Origin: an uncultured Bacteroidota bacterium
GTDB lineage: Bacteria > Bacteroidota > Bacteroidia > NS11-12g > UBA9320
Reading direction: 5' to 3'
Length of the DNA: 35,063 bases
Assembly: GCA_913050005.1 (NCBI GenBank)
Contig: CAJXBI010000013.1
Coordinates: 1-35,063, forward strand
The notes below the pieces were generated by a model. The model was not told where the DNA came from, did not search any database, and saw nothing but the letters and a program-made list of their open reading frames with translations. Of this stretch, positions 25,316 to 33,463 are shown in pieces (position 1 is the first letter of the stretch; each line of letters begins with the position of its first letter). A program made the position numbers and the translations under genes.

Positions 25316-25909
25316 ATGAAAAAAAATTTCAAATATTTTATTGACAAATTGGATGATATCATCCTTCGGATTTTTGTCAAATGGTTGTGGCCAGAATACA
25401 AACGACCACGGCATGGATATATGAAAAACTATCAAGTATTACACCAATATTTCATTCCTCAAAAAATTTTTAGAATCAATGGAGGTATACCGTGGCCCGT
25501 TGATTTCAGGAGCAAAATTGTAGGATGGGAATCTATCCAAAAAGGAATTTGTGCCGATCCGGGTGACAATCCTGGTATATACATAAACGCAGGGGGTGGA
25601 TTAACCCTCGGCAATAACGTAAATATTGGACAAAATTCAATTATAACGACCACCAATCATTACAAGTACGACCACCGAAAAAAAAGTCATACTAAAGGTA
25701 TTACCATTGGTGACAATGTATGGATAGGAGCAAATGTGAGCATAGTAGCAGGAGCCTCCATAGGAAATAATGTAACTATTGGTGCAGGATGTTTTATTAA
25801 AGGTAATATACCTAGTAATTGTACGGTCATATTAAGTGAGAAAACCCTTGATATTACCCCCAAAACCAAAGATTACGAGTGGGATTGTACAAGCGATGAA
25901 TTAGGCTAA
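25316..25909 (+). CDS. Hexapeptide-repeat (LbH) acyltransferase
   Basis: A 197-residue left-handed beta-helix acyltransferase that probably O-acetylates a sugar on a surface glycan using acetyl-CoA. Seen: hexapeptide units GGGLTLGNNVNIGQNSII, then ITIGDNVWIGANVSIVAGA, SIGNNVTIGAGC and FIKGNIPSN, with the catalytic-type His in TTTNHYKYD. This is the order of CatB/WbbJ-type enzymes. It starts one base after the flippase stop, so translation is coupled. The N-terminal 60 residues are basic and Trp/Tyr-rich and unlike a membrane segment. Confidence 0.85.
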   Translation: MKKNFKYFIDKLDDIILRIFVKWLWPEYKRPRHGYMKNYQVLHQYFIPQKIFRINGGIPWPVDFRSKIVGWESIQKGICADPGDNPGIYINAGGGLTLGNNVNIGQNSIITTTNHYKYDHRKKSHTKGITIGDNVWIGANVSIVAGASIGNNVTIGAGCFIKGNIPSNCTVILSEKTLDITPKTKDYEWDCTSDELG

Positions 25910-25964
25910 TTGCCAATAGAATTAAAAAATGCAACGCAGAAGTGCAATAAATCAATATTAATAC

Positions 25965-25972
25965 TACTTTTG
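25965..25972 (+). promoter_or_regulatory. -7 box TACTTTTG of rpsT
   Basis: Exact TAnnTTTG match 21 bases before the ATG. The bases after it (GCAAACCTTTTA) nearly copy those after the tRNA-Asn box (GCAAACGCTTTTA). Confidence 0.6.
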
Positions 25973-25993
25973 CAAACCTTTTAAAAGAATTAA

Positions 25994-26248
25994 ATGGCAA
26001 ATCATAAAAGCACATTAAAAAGAATTAGAAGTAACGAGGCTAAAACTTCAAGGAACAAGTACCAGCATAAAACAGCAAGAACTTGGATTAAAAAAGTTCG
26101 TCTATCTGATGATAAAAAAGAAGCTGACAAAACTATGCGAGAAACTTTTTCAAAGTTAGACAAGCTAGTCAAAAAGAATATCATTCACAAAAACAAGGCA
26201 GCCAATCTTAAAAGTAAGCTTGCTAAGCACGTAAAATCCCTAGGATAA
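25994..26248 (+). CDS. rpsT: 30S ribosomal protein S20
   Basis: The 84-residue bS20 protein binds 16S rRNA at the base of the small subunit. Seen: MANHKSTLKRIRSNEAKTSRN, the family's N-terminal signature, then a highly basic three-helix body ending in NKAANLKSKLAKHVKSL. It is monocistronic, with its own -7 box upstream and a strong terminator 24 bases after the stop. Normal length and composition. Confidence 0.98.
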   Translation: MANHKSTLKRIRSNEAKTSRNKYQHKTARTWIKKVRLSDDKKEADKTMRETFSKLDKLVKKNIIHKNKAANLKSKLAKHVKSLG

Positions 26249-26272
26249 TAACATTCTGAATTAAAAATTTAT

Positions 26273-26303
26273 AGACTTCTGATTTATCAGAAGTCTTTTT
26301 TTT
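26273..26303 (+). terminator. Strong Rho-independent terminator of rpsT
   Basis: A perfect 10-base-pair stem, AGACTTCTGA (26273-26282) with TCAGAAGTCT (26287-26296), around a TTTA loop, followed by a run of 8 T. It cleanly isolates rpsT. Confidence 0.95.
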
Positions 26304-26401
26304 GATCATAAATTTAACAGACTATATCTAAATAACCCATTGGGTAATTTGAGGAAAACTATTATAAATGACCTTGGAACAGCTTTTGTATATATTTTAA
26401 T

Positions 26402-26620
26402 GTGAAAGTTGTATTAAAACAAATAGCAGATCAAAAAAAAGTATTTAAAAATGGTTTACTTATGATAATATTAATTGGTTGCACTGTTTTAAATATATCT
26501 GCCTTCGCAAATTATTCAGGCAGTGTACCGTATAAGCTACACATACGGACTATAAAAATAGTCAACGCTAATTTTATTATACTAACTGAAAATCTATATT
26601 TTCAAGAAATAGTCCATTAG
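26402..26620 (+). CDS. Small secreted or membrane protein of unknown function, possibly interrupted by a TAG
   Basis: A 72-codon frame starting at GTG, with a basic N-terminus, a hydrophobic segment (GLLMIILIGCTVLNISAFA) that looks like a signal peptide, and a short mature part. I recognise no family. After its TAG the same frame stays open for 32 more codons encoding a very basic tail (KPRKIKRRRRR, then KKTKKPIDIKR) and ends at TGA 26717-26719, exactly where a strong terminator stem begins. The transcription unit therefore seems to end with the longer frame, which suggests either a nonsense mutation in a 104-residue gene, readthrough, or a non-coding RNA. No exact -7 box is seen upstream. 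Confidence 0.4.
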   Translation: MKVVLKQIADQKKVFKNGLLMIILIGCTVLNISAFANYSGSVPYKLHIRTIKIVNANFIILTENLYFQEIVH

Positions 26621-26718
26621 AAACCTAGAAAAATAAAAAGACGCAGAAGACGAATAATTTTTTCAAAGAAAACAAAGAAACCAATAGACATAAAACGTAT
26701 AATTTTTGTTAAACATTG

Positions 26719-26748
26719 AACGGCTCGCTTATCTAGTGAGCCGTTTTT
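26719..26748 (+). terminator. Strong Rho-independent terminator
   Basis: AACGGCTCGCT (26719-26729) pairs with AGTGAGCCGTT (26735-26745), 11 pairs with one G-T, loop TATCT, then T tract. It begins on the last base of the TGA that closes the extended frame from 26402, and shows that a transcript from the left ends here. Confidence 0.92.
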
Positions 26749-26821
26749 GTGTGATTATTATGTTGGCAATACCATTCATAATAGCGAGCTTTGTATTTTA
26801 TGATTTTTAATCAAGTATAAC

Positions 26822-26829
26822 TACCTTTG
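26822..26829 (+). promoter_or_regulatory. -7 box TACCTTTG of the TPR/ComA unit
   Basis: Exact TAnnTTTG match 20 bases before the ATG at 26850. It probably drives both the TPR gene and the ComA-like gene after it. Confidence 0.55.
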
Positions 26830-26849
26830 GTAGAATCTAAAAATTAGAC

Positions 26850-28247
26850 ATGAATCATAGCGATTATTTTGAAGAAGGCATGGAAGAGAAAGCCAAATAC
26901 TTTGAACAAATGCTTAAAAGTGGCGAGAGCTTTTTCTATGACAATGACGAATTAAGTCGCCTTATTGACTATTACCTTGACTTTGACCAACTAAAAAATG
27001 CGAGTCATGCGATTGCTTTTGGTGAAGAGCTATTCCCTTTTGAAAGCTACTATCAAATTAAAAAAGCAGAACTTTACATTGCTCAACGTAATATTAATTC
27101 TGCTATAAAATTACTGGAAAAATATCGTCAAATTCAGCCTCAAAATGGAGAAATAGCCAAATTGCTTGGCGATTGTTACTCGATAAGTATGCAATACAAA
27201 CGGGCTCTTGAAATGTATTTATTTGCCCATGGTATTGATGCAAATGATGAAGAAATTCTCATACGTCTTATACGAATAAATTTTGTTCTAGGGAAAGATA
27301 AAAAGGCAATGTCATATCTCAATGCAATTTCAATCGATTTTCTAAAAGATGAATTAAGCATACAAGAACTCACCAAACTATTTATTGATACTAACCAGTA
27401 TTCTCATGCCAAAACATATCTTCAAAAAGTAATTGATGAAGATCCTTATAACTACAGTGCATGGTATTTTATGGGTTTGGTCCACCAAAGACAAGATGAA
27501 AATAAAGAGGCAATTGATGCATATGAATATTGCATTGCAATAGACGACCACAACACCATGGGACACTTAGGCAAAGGGAATTGCCTAATGGAATTGGGTA
27601 ACTATAATGAAGCTATTAAATCATTAAAGTTCTCTTTGGATAATGACGAAACAGATGCAGAGGTATTGTGCAATATTGCCGAATGCTACGAAAATCTAAA
27701 AGATTATAATGCTGCTAAATACCATTTCCAAAAGTCGTTAAAAATAAATCCTAATTTATCCGATGCATATTTCGGAATAGCATGTATACACAAACGGAAT
27801 AATCAATGGAAAGATGCTGAGAGAAATCTCTTAAAAGCAATAAATATTGACCGATATGAGGTAATTTATCTTATCGAATTAGCAGAAATATTCTTAATCC
27901 AAGAAAATAAAGAAAAATGCTATCAGTATTATGCTCAAGCACAACAAATAGATCATGATACAATAGAAATTCTTTTAGACTATGCTCAAGCTAAATTTGA
28001 GCTTGGTGATTTGGAGGATGCTGTTCAACTATTGATGGACAACATCGAAAACCACGATAAAGATTCAAGGATATTTTACCGAATAGCATCTTATATTTTT
28101 ACAATAGGCGAATTTAAAAAAGGCTATAACTTCTTACATGCTGGGTTAAAACTAAACCCAAAAGAATATATTCTATTATACGAGTTTGCTCCATTTTTAG
28201 AAAACAACCAAAACATAACAAATATCATCGATATATACATTAAATAG
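26850..28247 (+). CDS. Tetratricopeptide-repeat protein
   Basis: A 465-residue soluble all-helical protein without signal peptide or membrane helix. From about residue 60 to the end it is built of 34-residue TPR units; clear ones start at PYNYSAWYFMGLVH, HNTMGHLGKGNCLME, ETDAEVLCNIAECYE and PNLSDAYFGIACIHK, each with the usual small/large residue pattern. It is a cytoplasmic scaffold or adaptor of unknown partner. The ComA-like gene starts 5 bases after its stop, so both are probably on one message, but a functional link is not shown. Confidence 0.88.
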   Translation: MNHSDYFEEGMEEKAKYFEQMLKSGESFFYDNDELSRLIDYYLDFDQLKNASHAIAFGEELFPFESYYQIKKAELYIAQRNINSAIKLLEKYRQIQPQNGEIAKLLGDCYSISMQYKRALEMYLFAHGIDANDEEILIRLIRINFVLGKDKKAMSYLNAISIDFLKDELSIQELTKLFIDTNQYSHAKTYLQKVIDEDPYNYSAWYFMGLVHQRQDENKEAIDAYEYCIAIDDHNTMGHLGKGNCLMELGNYNEAIKSLKFSLDNDETDAEVLCNIAECYENLKDYNAAKYHFQKSLKINPNLSDAYFGIACIHKRNNQWKDAERNLLKAINIDRYEVIYLIELAEIFLIQENKEKCYQYYAQAQQIDHDTIEILLDYAQAKFELGDLEDAVQLLMDNIENHDKDSRIFYRIASYIFTIGEFKKGYNFLHAGLKLNPKEYILLYEFAPFLENNQNITNIIDIYIK

Positions 28248-28252
28248 AACTT

Positions 28253-29017
28253 ATGATTAATTCCGAATTCAATCTTAAAAATTTACCAAATCGTCCATCC
28301 AAACCAAGAAATAACGGTATTACAATGATCATGGATAAAGGGCTTAGTTGCAGACAAGCCGAAGATTTCTTGGAAGTTGCAGCAGACAAGACTGACATCA
28401 TCAAGCTGGGATTTGGAACAAGCTCTGTTACCACATCGCTTACCCGAAAGCTAAAAATTTATCAAGAAGCTGATATTCCTGTTTATTTCGGTGGCACCTT
28501 GTTTGAGGCCTATGTTATCCGTAATCAATTCGATGATTATAAACGACTACTCGATAAATATAAAATTACTCACGCTGAGGTATCTGACGGAAGCATGGAA
28601 ATTAGTGCGGATCAAAAATGTGAATATATCAGTTCGCTTGCCAAAGATTTTACCGTATTAAGTGAAGTTGGAAGTAAAGATGCAGAAAAAATAATTCCTC
28701 CTTATAAGTGGATTGCCATGATGAAATCTGAAATTGCAGCAGGTGCGTGGAAAGTTATAGCAGAGGCACGTGAAAGTGGCACCGTGGGAATATTCAGAAA
28801 TTCTGGAGAAATACGCTCAGGCCTTATTGAAGAGATATTACAGCATATTCCTCTTGACACCATTCTTTGGGAGGCCCCACAAAAAGTTCAGCAAGTTTGG
28901 TTTTTAACGCTTTATGGACAGAACGTCAATCTCGGAAATATTGCACCTCATGAGTTAATTCCACTTGAAACTCTAAGGTTGGGGTTGAGAGGTGATACTT
29001 TCAATCACTGGCTTTAG
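28253..29017 (+). CDS. Phosphosulfolactate synthase (ComA family)
   Basis: ComA adds sulfite to phosphoenolpyruvate to give phosphosulfolactate, first step of coenzyme M synthesis in methanogens; homologues occur in many bacteria. This 254-residue TIM-barrel protein shows the family motifs MIMDKGLS, IIKLGFGTS, PVYFGGTLFE, AEVSDGSMEI, VLSEVGSKD and a phosphate-binding EARESG region. In Bacteroidota a plausible use is sulfonate metabolism, for example precursors of sulfonolipids, but no comB, comC or sulfonolipid gene is adjacent, so this is inference. It ends 12 bases before a convergent gene. Confidence 0.88.
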   Translation: MINSEFNLKNLPNRPSKPRNNGITMIMDKGLSCRQAEDFLEVAADKTDIIKLGFGTSSVTTSLTRKLKIYQEADIPVYFGGTLFEAYVIRNQFDDYKRLLDKYKITHAEVSDGSMEISADQKCEYISSLAKDFTVLSEVGSKDAEKIIPPYKWIAMMKSEIAAGAWKVIAEARESGTVGIFRNSGEIRSGLIEEILQHIPLDTILWEAPQKVQQVWFLTLYGQNVNLGNIAPHELIPLETLRLGLRGDTFNHWL

Positions 29018-29029
29018 TAGTTCAAAAAT

Positions 29030-29458
29030 TTACTCTACAATTGGACGCCTAATTAGTGTGAAATCGATAGGTGTAGTCTTATTTTCGATAGGTCCTTTAT
29101 AAGCTAATGTAACAATATATGTTCCACTTGAGGGCACTCTAAATTGAAGTTGATTGGTCTTGCTTTCATATCCCTCTCCTGCAATTAGTTTCATTTGAAT
29201 ATCAAAAACTTTAATATAAGTTTCGATTCCCGATTCATTAATTACTGCACTAAATATATAATCGTACCCTCCTTCAGCTGGAAATTCATACTGATAAGTG
29301 CTTTGATTTTTTAATTCCAATTGCTGTGATCTCAAATATTTCCATTGAACATTTGGATTAATATCTAATACTTGTGCATTAAGTGACTCCATGCAACAAA
29401 TCAGCCCAAAGAATAAAATTAAGACTTTTTTTAATTTAGAATTAATGTTTTGACTCAT
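29030..29458 (-). CDS. Secreted protein of unknown function
   Basis: A 142-residue protein with a signal peptide (basic KLKKV, hydrophobic VLILFFGLICCMESL, cleavage after NAQ). The mature part is about 110 residues of predicted beta strands (TYQYEFPAEGGYDYIFSAV, then RVPSSGTYIVTLAYKG), a pattern like the small beta-sandwich domains that follow proteases (PPC-like). No catalytic motif, no T9SS tail. It lies downstream of the DUF2520 gene on the same strand and may have its own promoter at 29525-29532. Confidence 0.65.
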   Translation of the reverse strand: MSQNINSKLKKVLILFFGLICCMESLNAQVLDINPNVQWKYLRSQQLELKNQSTYQYEFPAEGGYDYIFSAVINESGIETYIKVFDIQMKLIAGEGYESKTNQLQFRVPSSGTYIVTLAYKGPIENKTTPIDFTLIRRPIVE

Positions 29459-29582
29459 TCCTTTTTTCTATGGTCTTAAGATGATTAAGTTGTTCTAATC
29501 GTTGCCTAAAATCTGCACAAATTGCAAATATATCGTAGGGATAGTAACTAAACATACGCTTAACTAAATATAGGTTATTCAT
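29442..29582 (-). CDS. Possible 46-residue ORF between the DUF2520 and secreted-protein genes
   Basis: An ATG-started frame of 46 codons beginning 24 bases after the DUF2520 stop and overlapping the start of the secreted-protein gene by 17 bases. It is rich in Tyr and Arg (KRMFSYYPYDIFAICADF, then RQRLEQLNHLK), shows no signal or membrane segment and matches no family I know. A -7 box for the next gene lies inside it, which argues that it may be spurious. Confidence 0.25.
   Translation of the reverse strand: MNNLYLVKRMFSYYPYDIFAICADFRQRLEQLNHLKTIEKRNESKH
29525..29532 (-). promoter_or_regulatory. Candidate -7 box TATATTTG of the secreted-protein gene
   Basis: On the minus strand this reads TATATTTG, exact TAnnTTTG, 66 bases before the ATG at 29458. 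It would uncouple the secreted protein from the ccm operon. Confidence 0.35.
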
Positions 29583-29606
29583 GATTTTTAAAAGTAATTG
29601 AAATTT

Positions 29607-30371
29607 TCAATTAGATCGGATGTAGTCGCTTAATTGTTTATAAATTTCTTTTAGCCTAGGATCTTCCAACATATATAAGTGCTTTTGCATGACAGCCGTA
29701 TCACCACGCTTTGCCGGACCAGTTTGCCAACTTTCGGGTTTATCATCAGCTAGTCGATTAGCCGTCTCTTTTATTATTGGAATTAAATTCTGAAAATCCA
29801 AAGATTCATCCTCTAAATATTTATATGATAACGTGTACATTAGATTGGTGAAGTTATTTGCAAAAACGGCAGCCAAATGATACTTCTCTCTTTCAACAGA
29901 ACTAACCTCACTTATTTTATTAGAAATCGTATCCGCTAAATTCATTAGGTTTTCTCTTACATTCGTAGAATTACCCTCAATGAAAATGGGTACATCCAAA
30001 AAGTCAATATATTTTTCCTTTCGAAGACTTTGCAATGGGTAAAAAACTCCATAGTTTGATGCATAATCTGAAATTATGTCCATAGAAACAGATCCTGAGG
30101 TATGGCAAATTATTGATTTCAGTCCCTTTGGCAAATCTTCTAAGACACTAAAATACGACTCATCGTTTACACATATAATTATAAAATCTGCATTCAAATC
30201 TACTGAAGAAATCGAATTACCATAATACGCCCCAAAGCAGTTTGCAAGTTGTTTTGCCCGCTCAGAATTAGCACTAATTACTTGAAGTACGTTATGGCCT
30301 CCACGATCAAATGCATGTGCGAGATTAGTAGCAACATTCCCACTGCCTATAATTGAAATTTTACTACCCAT
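29607..30371 (-). CDS. Rossmann-fold DUF2520 oxidoreductase-like protein
   Basis: A 254-residue protein with an N-terminal NAD(P)-binding Rossmann domain (KISIIGSGNVATNLAHAF, dinucleotide glycines at 9 and 11; then ADFIIICVND and ICHTSGSV) and a C-terminal helical DUF2520 domain (about 130-250, with KYHLAAVFANNFTNLMYTL and TGPAKRGDTAVMQKHL). The overall plan resembles pyrroline-5-carboxylate reductase or ketopantoate reductase, but the substrate is unknown. Its ATG overlaps the ccmF stop by 8 bases, so it is coupled to the cytochrome c genes. Confidence 0.87.
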   Translation of the reverse strand: MGSKISIIGSGNVATNLAHAFDRGGHNVLQVISANSERAKQLANCFGAYYGNSISSVDLNADFIIICVNDESYFSVLEDLPKGLKSIICHTSGSVSMDIISDYASNYGVFYPLQSLRKEKYIDFLDVPIFIEGNSTNVRENLMNLADTISNKISEVSSVEREKYHLAAVFANNFTNLMYTLSYKYLEDESLDFQNLIPIIKETANRLADDKPESWQTGPAKRGDTAVMQKHLYMLEDPRLKEIYKQLSDYIRSN

Positions 30372-32862
30372 GTTTTAGTTCTAATCTATTCCATGTTGCT
30401 ATACCAAAACCAACAACCATCAAGATAGTTCCTAGCCACAATAGATTAATGTATGGAAAGACAATCCCTTTCATAACTATAAATTTTGGTTGAGGTGAAG
30501 TTTCAGCTATTTCAAGAATAGCTTCAGGTTGATTATTAACGGATGGTCTTATCTCGAAACCAAATCGTAAACCTGCTTCTGCTACTTCTTCTCTTATGCT
30601 AAAATATGTATTTGAATTAATTCCAAAAATTGGTGATGCAGTAAGATCGTAATTCCCTTGTTTTATGGTCAATAACGCTTTGGCTAAAGTTGTATTTTTA
30701 AGGCCAATAGATTCACCATTGCTTTGTTCAACACCAGTAAAAATAACGGTTCCGTTGACGGTCTGAATGCTATCTCCTTTTTTGATTGGATACTCTTTAA
30801 TATTTTTCCAATCTATACTATCTGAAATTGGCTTAGGTAATGAAGTGATATGAGTATAAACGTCATAAGTCAAGTAGTGCCTTGTATCTGGATTAGGCAA
30901 TATTCCCCCCATGTCCTCATTGATTTGAGTATTGGGAAGCAATGTAAATGATTCTTCACCATCAATAGATTGATAATTTACTTTAAAATAAATATCATCG
31001 CCACTTACACTATCACCTTGGTAAGTAACCATATAATCCCCCAAACGAGTAGGTTCATTTTTGATTAGTAGCATATTCTCACGACGTGCTTTCTCGTCAA
31101 AATTTCCCATTTGACCATTAAAATCTGCCGTAATCACTTGTTTTTTAGCACTTGACACCAAAACACCCAACAACATCATTCCAAAGCCAATGTGAGCAAT
31201 AGACGATCCCGATAACCGAATTGATCGTATGTAGAAAATGATATAAGTCATATTACCAACCAGGGCATAAAAGCCCGCTAGCATGAGTATGACAAACATG
31301 GGATTCGCTATTTCAAAGAGAAATATTCCAATTAAAGTAAGAACGACTGAGACCAATAGCGTAATTAAAATTTCTTTAATGAGCTTTCCTTTATTGGGTG
31401 TGTTCTTATACCTAAAAAACTGAGTAATCGCCATGAGCACTGCTATTACAATTGCAATTGGCATTTGATACATATTGTAGTAGCCTATTACATCTTCTGG
31501 TGGAACCATATTTGTTCCGAAAATCTTATTGAATACAGGTTTGGAAGTGCCAACCAAAACTTGTAAAGCTGACAGAACAAGCATTAAAGCTCCAATAAAC
31601 ATCCAAAATTCTCTACCTAAAATATTATCCTCACTAGCATGATTTTTAATGTTTTTATTGAGGTTCAATACAAACCAACCTAACCCTAGAATGGTCAATA
31701 TTAATAAAGGATAAAAACTAATTTTTGTATAAAATGGCAGTGCTAAAACTAATATACTAACAGGTATTATGATATACCATCTTTTTGAGACACTCTCTGT
31801 AACAGCAATAATTGGTAACCAAATAAATAGCACCACAAATTGCATTAATTGACCAGCTAAACCCAAATCTGTAAATGAATGAACAGATGTTTCGCCAAGT
31901 ACACCGCTACGAGTAAGGAAAGTGGCATATAAAACCATGATGTAGGAAGAAATAACTAACGTATATGACGCTATAGTTGAACTGTTGGTTATTTTTTTGA
32001 TTAACATTAAATGAATACCCGAAATTAATAATAACCAGGGAACAAGGGAAGCATTTTCAACAGGATCCCAAGCCCAATAACCGCCAAAACTCAACGATTC
32101 GTAAGCCCAAAATCCACCCATGATTATACCCGCTCCTAATATCATTCCACCAGCTAACGCCCATGGCAAAGCAGGTTTTATCCAAGACCTGTAGTCTTTA
32201 TTGAATAAGGATGTTACAGCAAAAGCAAAAGGAACAATAGTCAGTGCAAAACCTAAAAATAGTGTTGGTGGATGAATCACCATCCAATAATTTTGTAATA
32301 GAGGATTAAGTCCTGTTCCATCTACCAAATTATCTAAGTAATTTGGTATTGAAAAAATAGGTGCTTGCATCTTATCTCTTAAAAGCTCAAATGGGCTACT
32401 CCCAAGTTTATATAAACCCAATACATCAACTCCTAATATCATTGCTGTCAGCACAACCTGTGATAGAGCCATGATTGATAATACCCCTCGTTCCCAATTT
32501 TTAGCTGTTAATATGAGTACTACTCCCAAAAGGGCATTCCAGACCATCCATAGTAAAAAACTCCCTTCTTGACCTTCCCAGAAGCAAGAAACCATATAAC
32601 GCAATGGCAACGAATTACTACTATGCTCATATGCATAGGCATATTCATAATAGTGTCCTTGTATAATTACAAATAGTGTGATAAATATTCCTAAAACAGC
32701 GAGTGTGTGCGTTGCAAAAAAAGTTCTACCTAAGTTTATGTGTGATGAGGATTTGGTATAAAAAATTGCACTTAATAATGCACTTATGAAGGCCACAACC
32801 ACAAAAAAATGACCAAGGTTACCGAGAATTAAATTTTCTCCAACAAATGTTATTAACTGCAT
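30364..32862 (-). CDS. ccmF: Cytochrome c biogenesis heme lyase CcmF/NrfE family
   Basis: An 832-residue inner-membrane protein with about 14-15 helices that ligates heme to the CxxCH motif of apocytochromes c at the periplasmic face. Seen: WEGQEGSFLLW (95-105), IHPPTLFLGF (196-205), the tryptophan-rich heme-handling WWD-type segment GGYWAWDPVENASLVPW (260-276), and a large periplasmic loop near the C-terminus (about 570-795) before the last helix. It lies 6 bases after ccmE. In System I it takes heme from holo-CcmE; no separate CcmH gene is seen here. Confidence 0.93.
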   Translation of the reverse strand: MQLITFVGENLILGNLGHFFVVVAFISALLSAIFYTKSSSHINLGRTFFATHTLAVLGIFITLFVIIQGHYYEYAYAYEHSSNSLPLRYMVSCFWEGQEGSFLLWMVWNALLGVVLILTAKNWERGVLSIMALSQVVLTAMILGVDVLGLYKLGSSPFELLRDKMQAPIFSIPNYLDNLVDGTGLNPLLQNYWMVIHPPTLFLGFALTIVPFAFAVTSLFNKDYRSWIKPALPWALAGGMILGAGIIMGGFWAYESLSFGGYWAWDPVENASLVPWLLLISGIHLMLIKKITNSSTIASYTLVISSYIMVLYATFLTRSGVLGETSVHSFTDLGLAGQLMQFVVLFIWLPIIAVTESVSKRWYIIIPVSILVLALPFYTKISFYPLLILTILGLGWFVLNLNKNIKNHASEDNILGREFWMFIGALMLVLSALQVLVGTSKPVFNKIFGTNMVPPEDVIGYYNMYQMPIAIVIAVLMAITQFFRYKNTPNKGKLIKEILITLLVSVVLTLIGIFLFEIANPMFVILMLAGFYALVGNMTYIIFYIRSIRLSGSSIAHIGFGMMLLGVLVSSAKKQVITADFNGQMGNFDEKARRENMLLIKNEPTRLGDYMVTYQGDSVSGDDIYFKVNYQSIDGEESFTLLPNTQINEDMGGILPNPDTRHYLTYDVYTHITSLPKPISDSIDWKNIKEYPIKKGDSIQTVNGTVIFTGVEQSNGESIGLKNTTLAKALLTIKQGNYDLTASPIFGINSNTYFSIREEVAEAGLRFGFEIRPSVNNQPEAILEIAETSPQPKFIVMKGIVFPYINLLWLGTILMVVGFGIATWNRLELKHG

Positions 32863-32868
32863 AAAGTA

Positions 32869-33267
32869 TTAAGACGATTGAACAGAATTATTGTTTTGTT
32901 CATCCTTATATTTTGATGGACATTTAGGCATGACTTTAGATGCACGAAACAATTTGCCATCTGATCTACCATACATATTAACTGTCTCTGCTCTTTCAAA
33001 ATCTTGCTGCTTCGGATTTGTTGACACAACTTTTCGGATATCCCCATTTTTATCTTTCAGGTAAAAGCTAAAATAATTTGGATCAATATGAGGATCATAC
33101 TCCATAGGTTTATCTTTGATAAGAAAACCCGTAATGTGATAAGTCTCATTTGGGTTAGCGTCTGCCTCCACAAATGTCGAACTCTTTTCAGCACCAGAAT
33201 AGGTACTCATGATGGCAGCAATTGCAACTGCTAGCATAATTAAAAGTATGATGACTCTAGGTTTCAT
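32869..33267 (-). CDS. ccmE: Heme chaperone CcmE, CxxxY variant
   Basis: CcmE carries heme covalently from CcmC to CcmF in the periplasm. This 132-residue copy has one N-terminal membrane anchor (about 4-22) and an OB-fold domain (YHITGFLIKDKP, then YFSFYLKD and VNMYGRSDGKLFRASKVM). The heme-attachment site is KCPSKY (C116 to Y120): CxxxY in place of the classical HxxxY of E. coli. CxxxY is known from archaea and Desulfovibrio, where it goes with a System I lacking CcmH. I use ATG 33267, giving an 11-base overlap with ccmD; a TTG five codons earlier is less likely. Confidence 0.92.
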   Translation of the reverse strand: MKPRVIILLIMLAVAIAAIMSTYSGAEKSSTFVEADANPNETYHITGFLIKDKPMEYDPHIDPNYFSFYLKDKNGDIRKVVSTNPKQQDFERAETVNMYGRSDGKLFRASKVMPKCPSKYKDEQNNNSVQSS

Positions 33268-33463
33268 TTTGATTCTTCTCAAGCTTCGATATCTTTTGAT
33301 CTAATCGTATCAAATATCCTGCCAACAATAAAAATATAATTACGAGGATAGCAACTACTACATAAATTTTTTGATTTTGATAAAAAAAATCATCCAATGA
33401 TGTTGGTTTGTCTGCCAATGCTGTCAAACTAAACAACATGATAATCCAGCTATATTTCCTCAT
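33257..33463 (-). CDS. ccmD: CcmD-family small membrane protein
   Basis: A 68-residue protein with a signal-like N-terminal segment (SWIIMLFSLTALA), a short periplasmic stretch and a single membrane helix (IYVVVAILVIIFLLLAGYLI), followed by a charged cytoplasmic tail with coiled-coil character. CcmD helps release holo-CcmE from the CcmC complex. Identity rests on size, topology and position between ccmC and ccmE, since the family is poorly conserved. It overlaps both neighbours (14 bases with ccmC, 11 with ccmE). Confidence 0.82.
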   Translation of the reverse strand: MRKYSWIIMLFSLTALADKPTSLDDFFYQNQKIYVVVAILVIIFLLLAGYLIRLDQKISKLEKNQNET

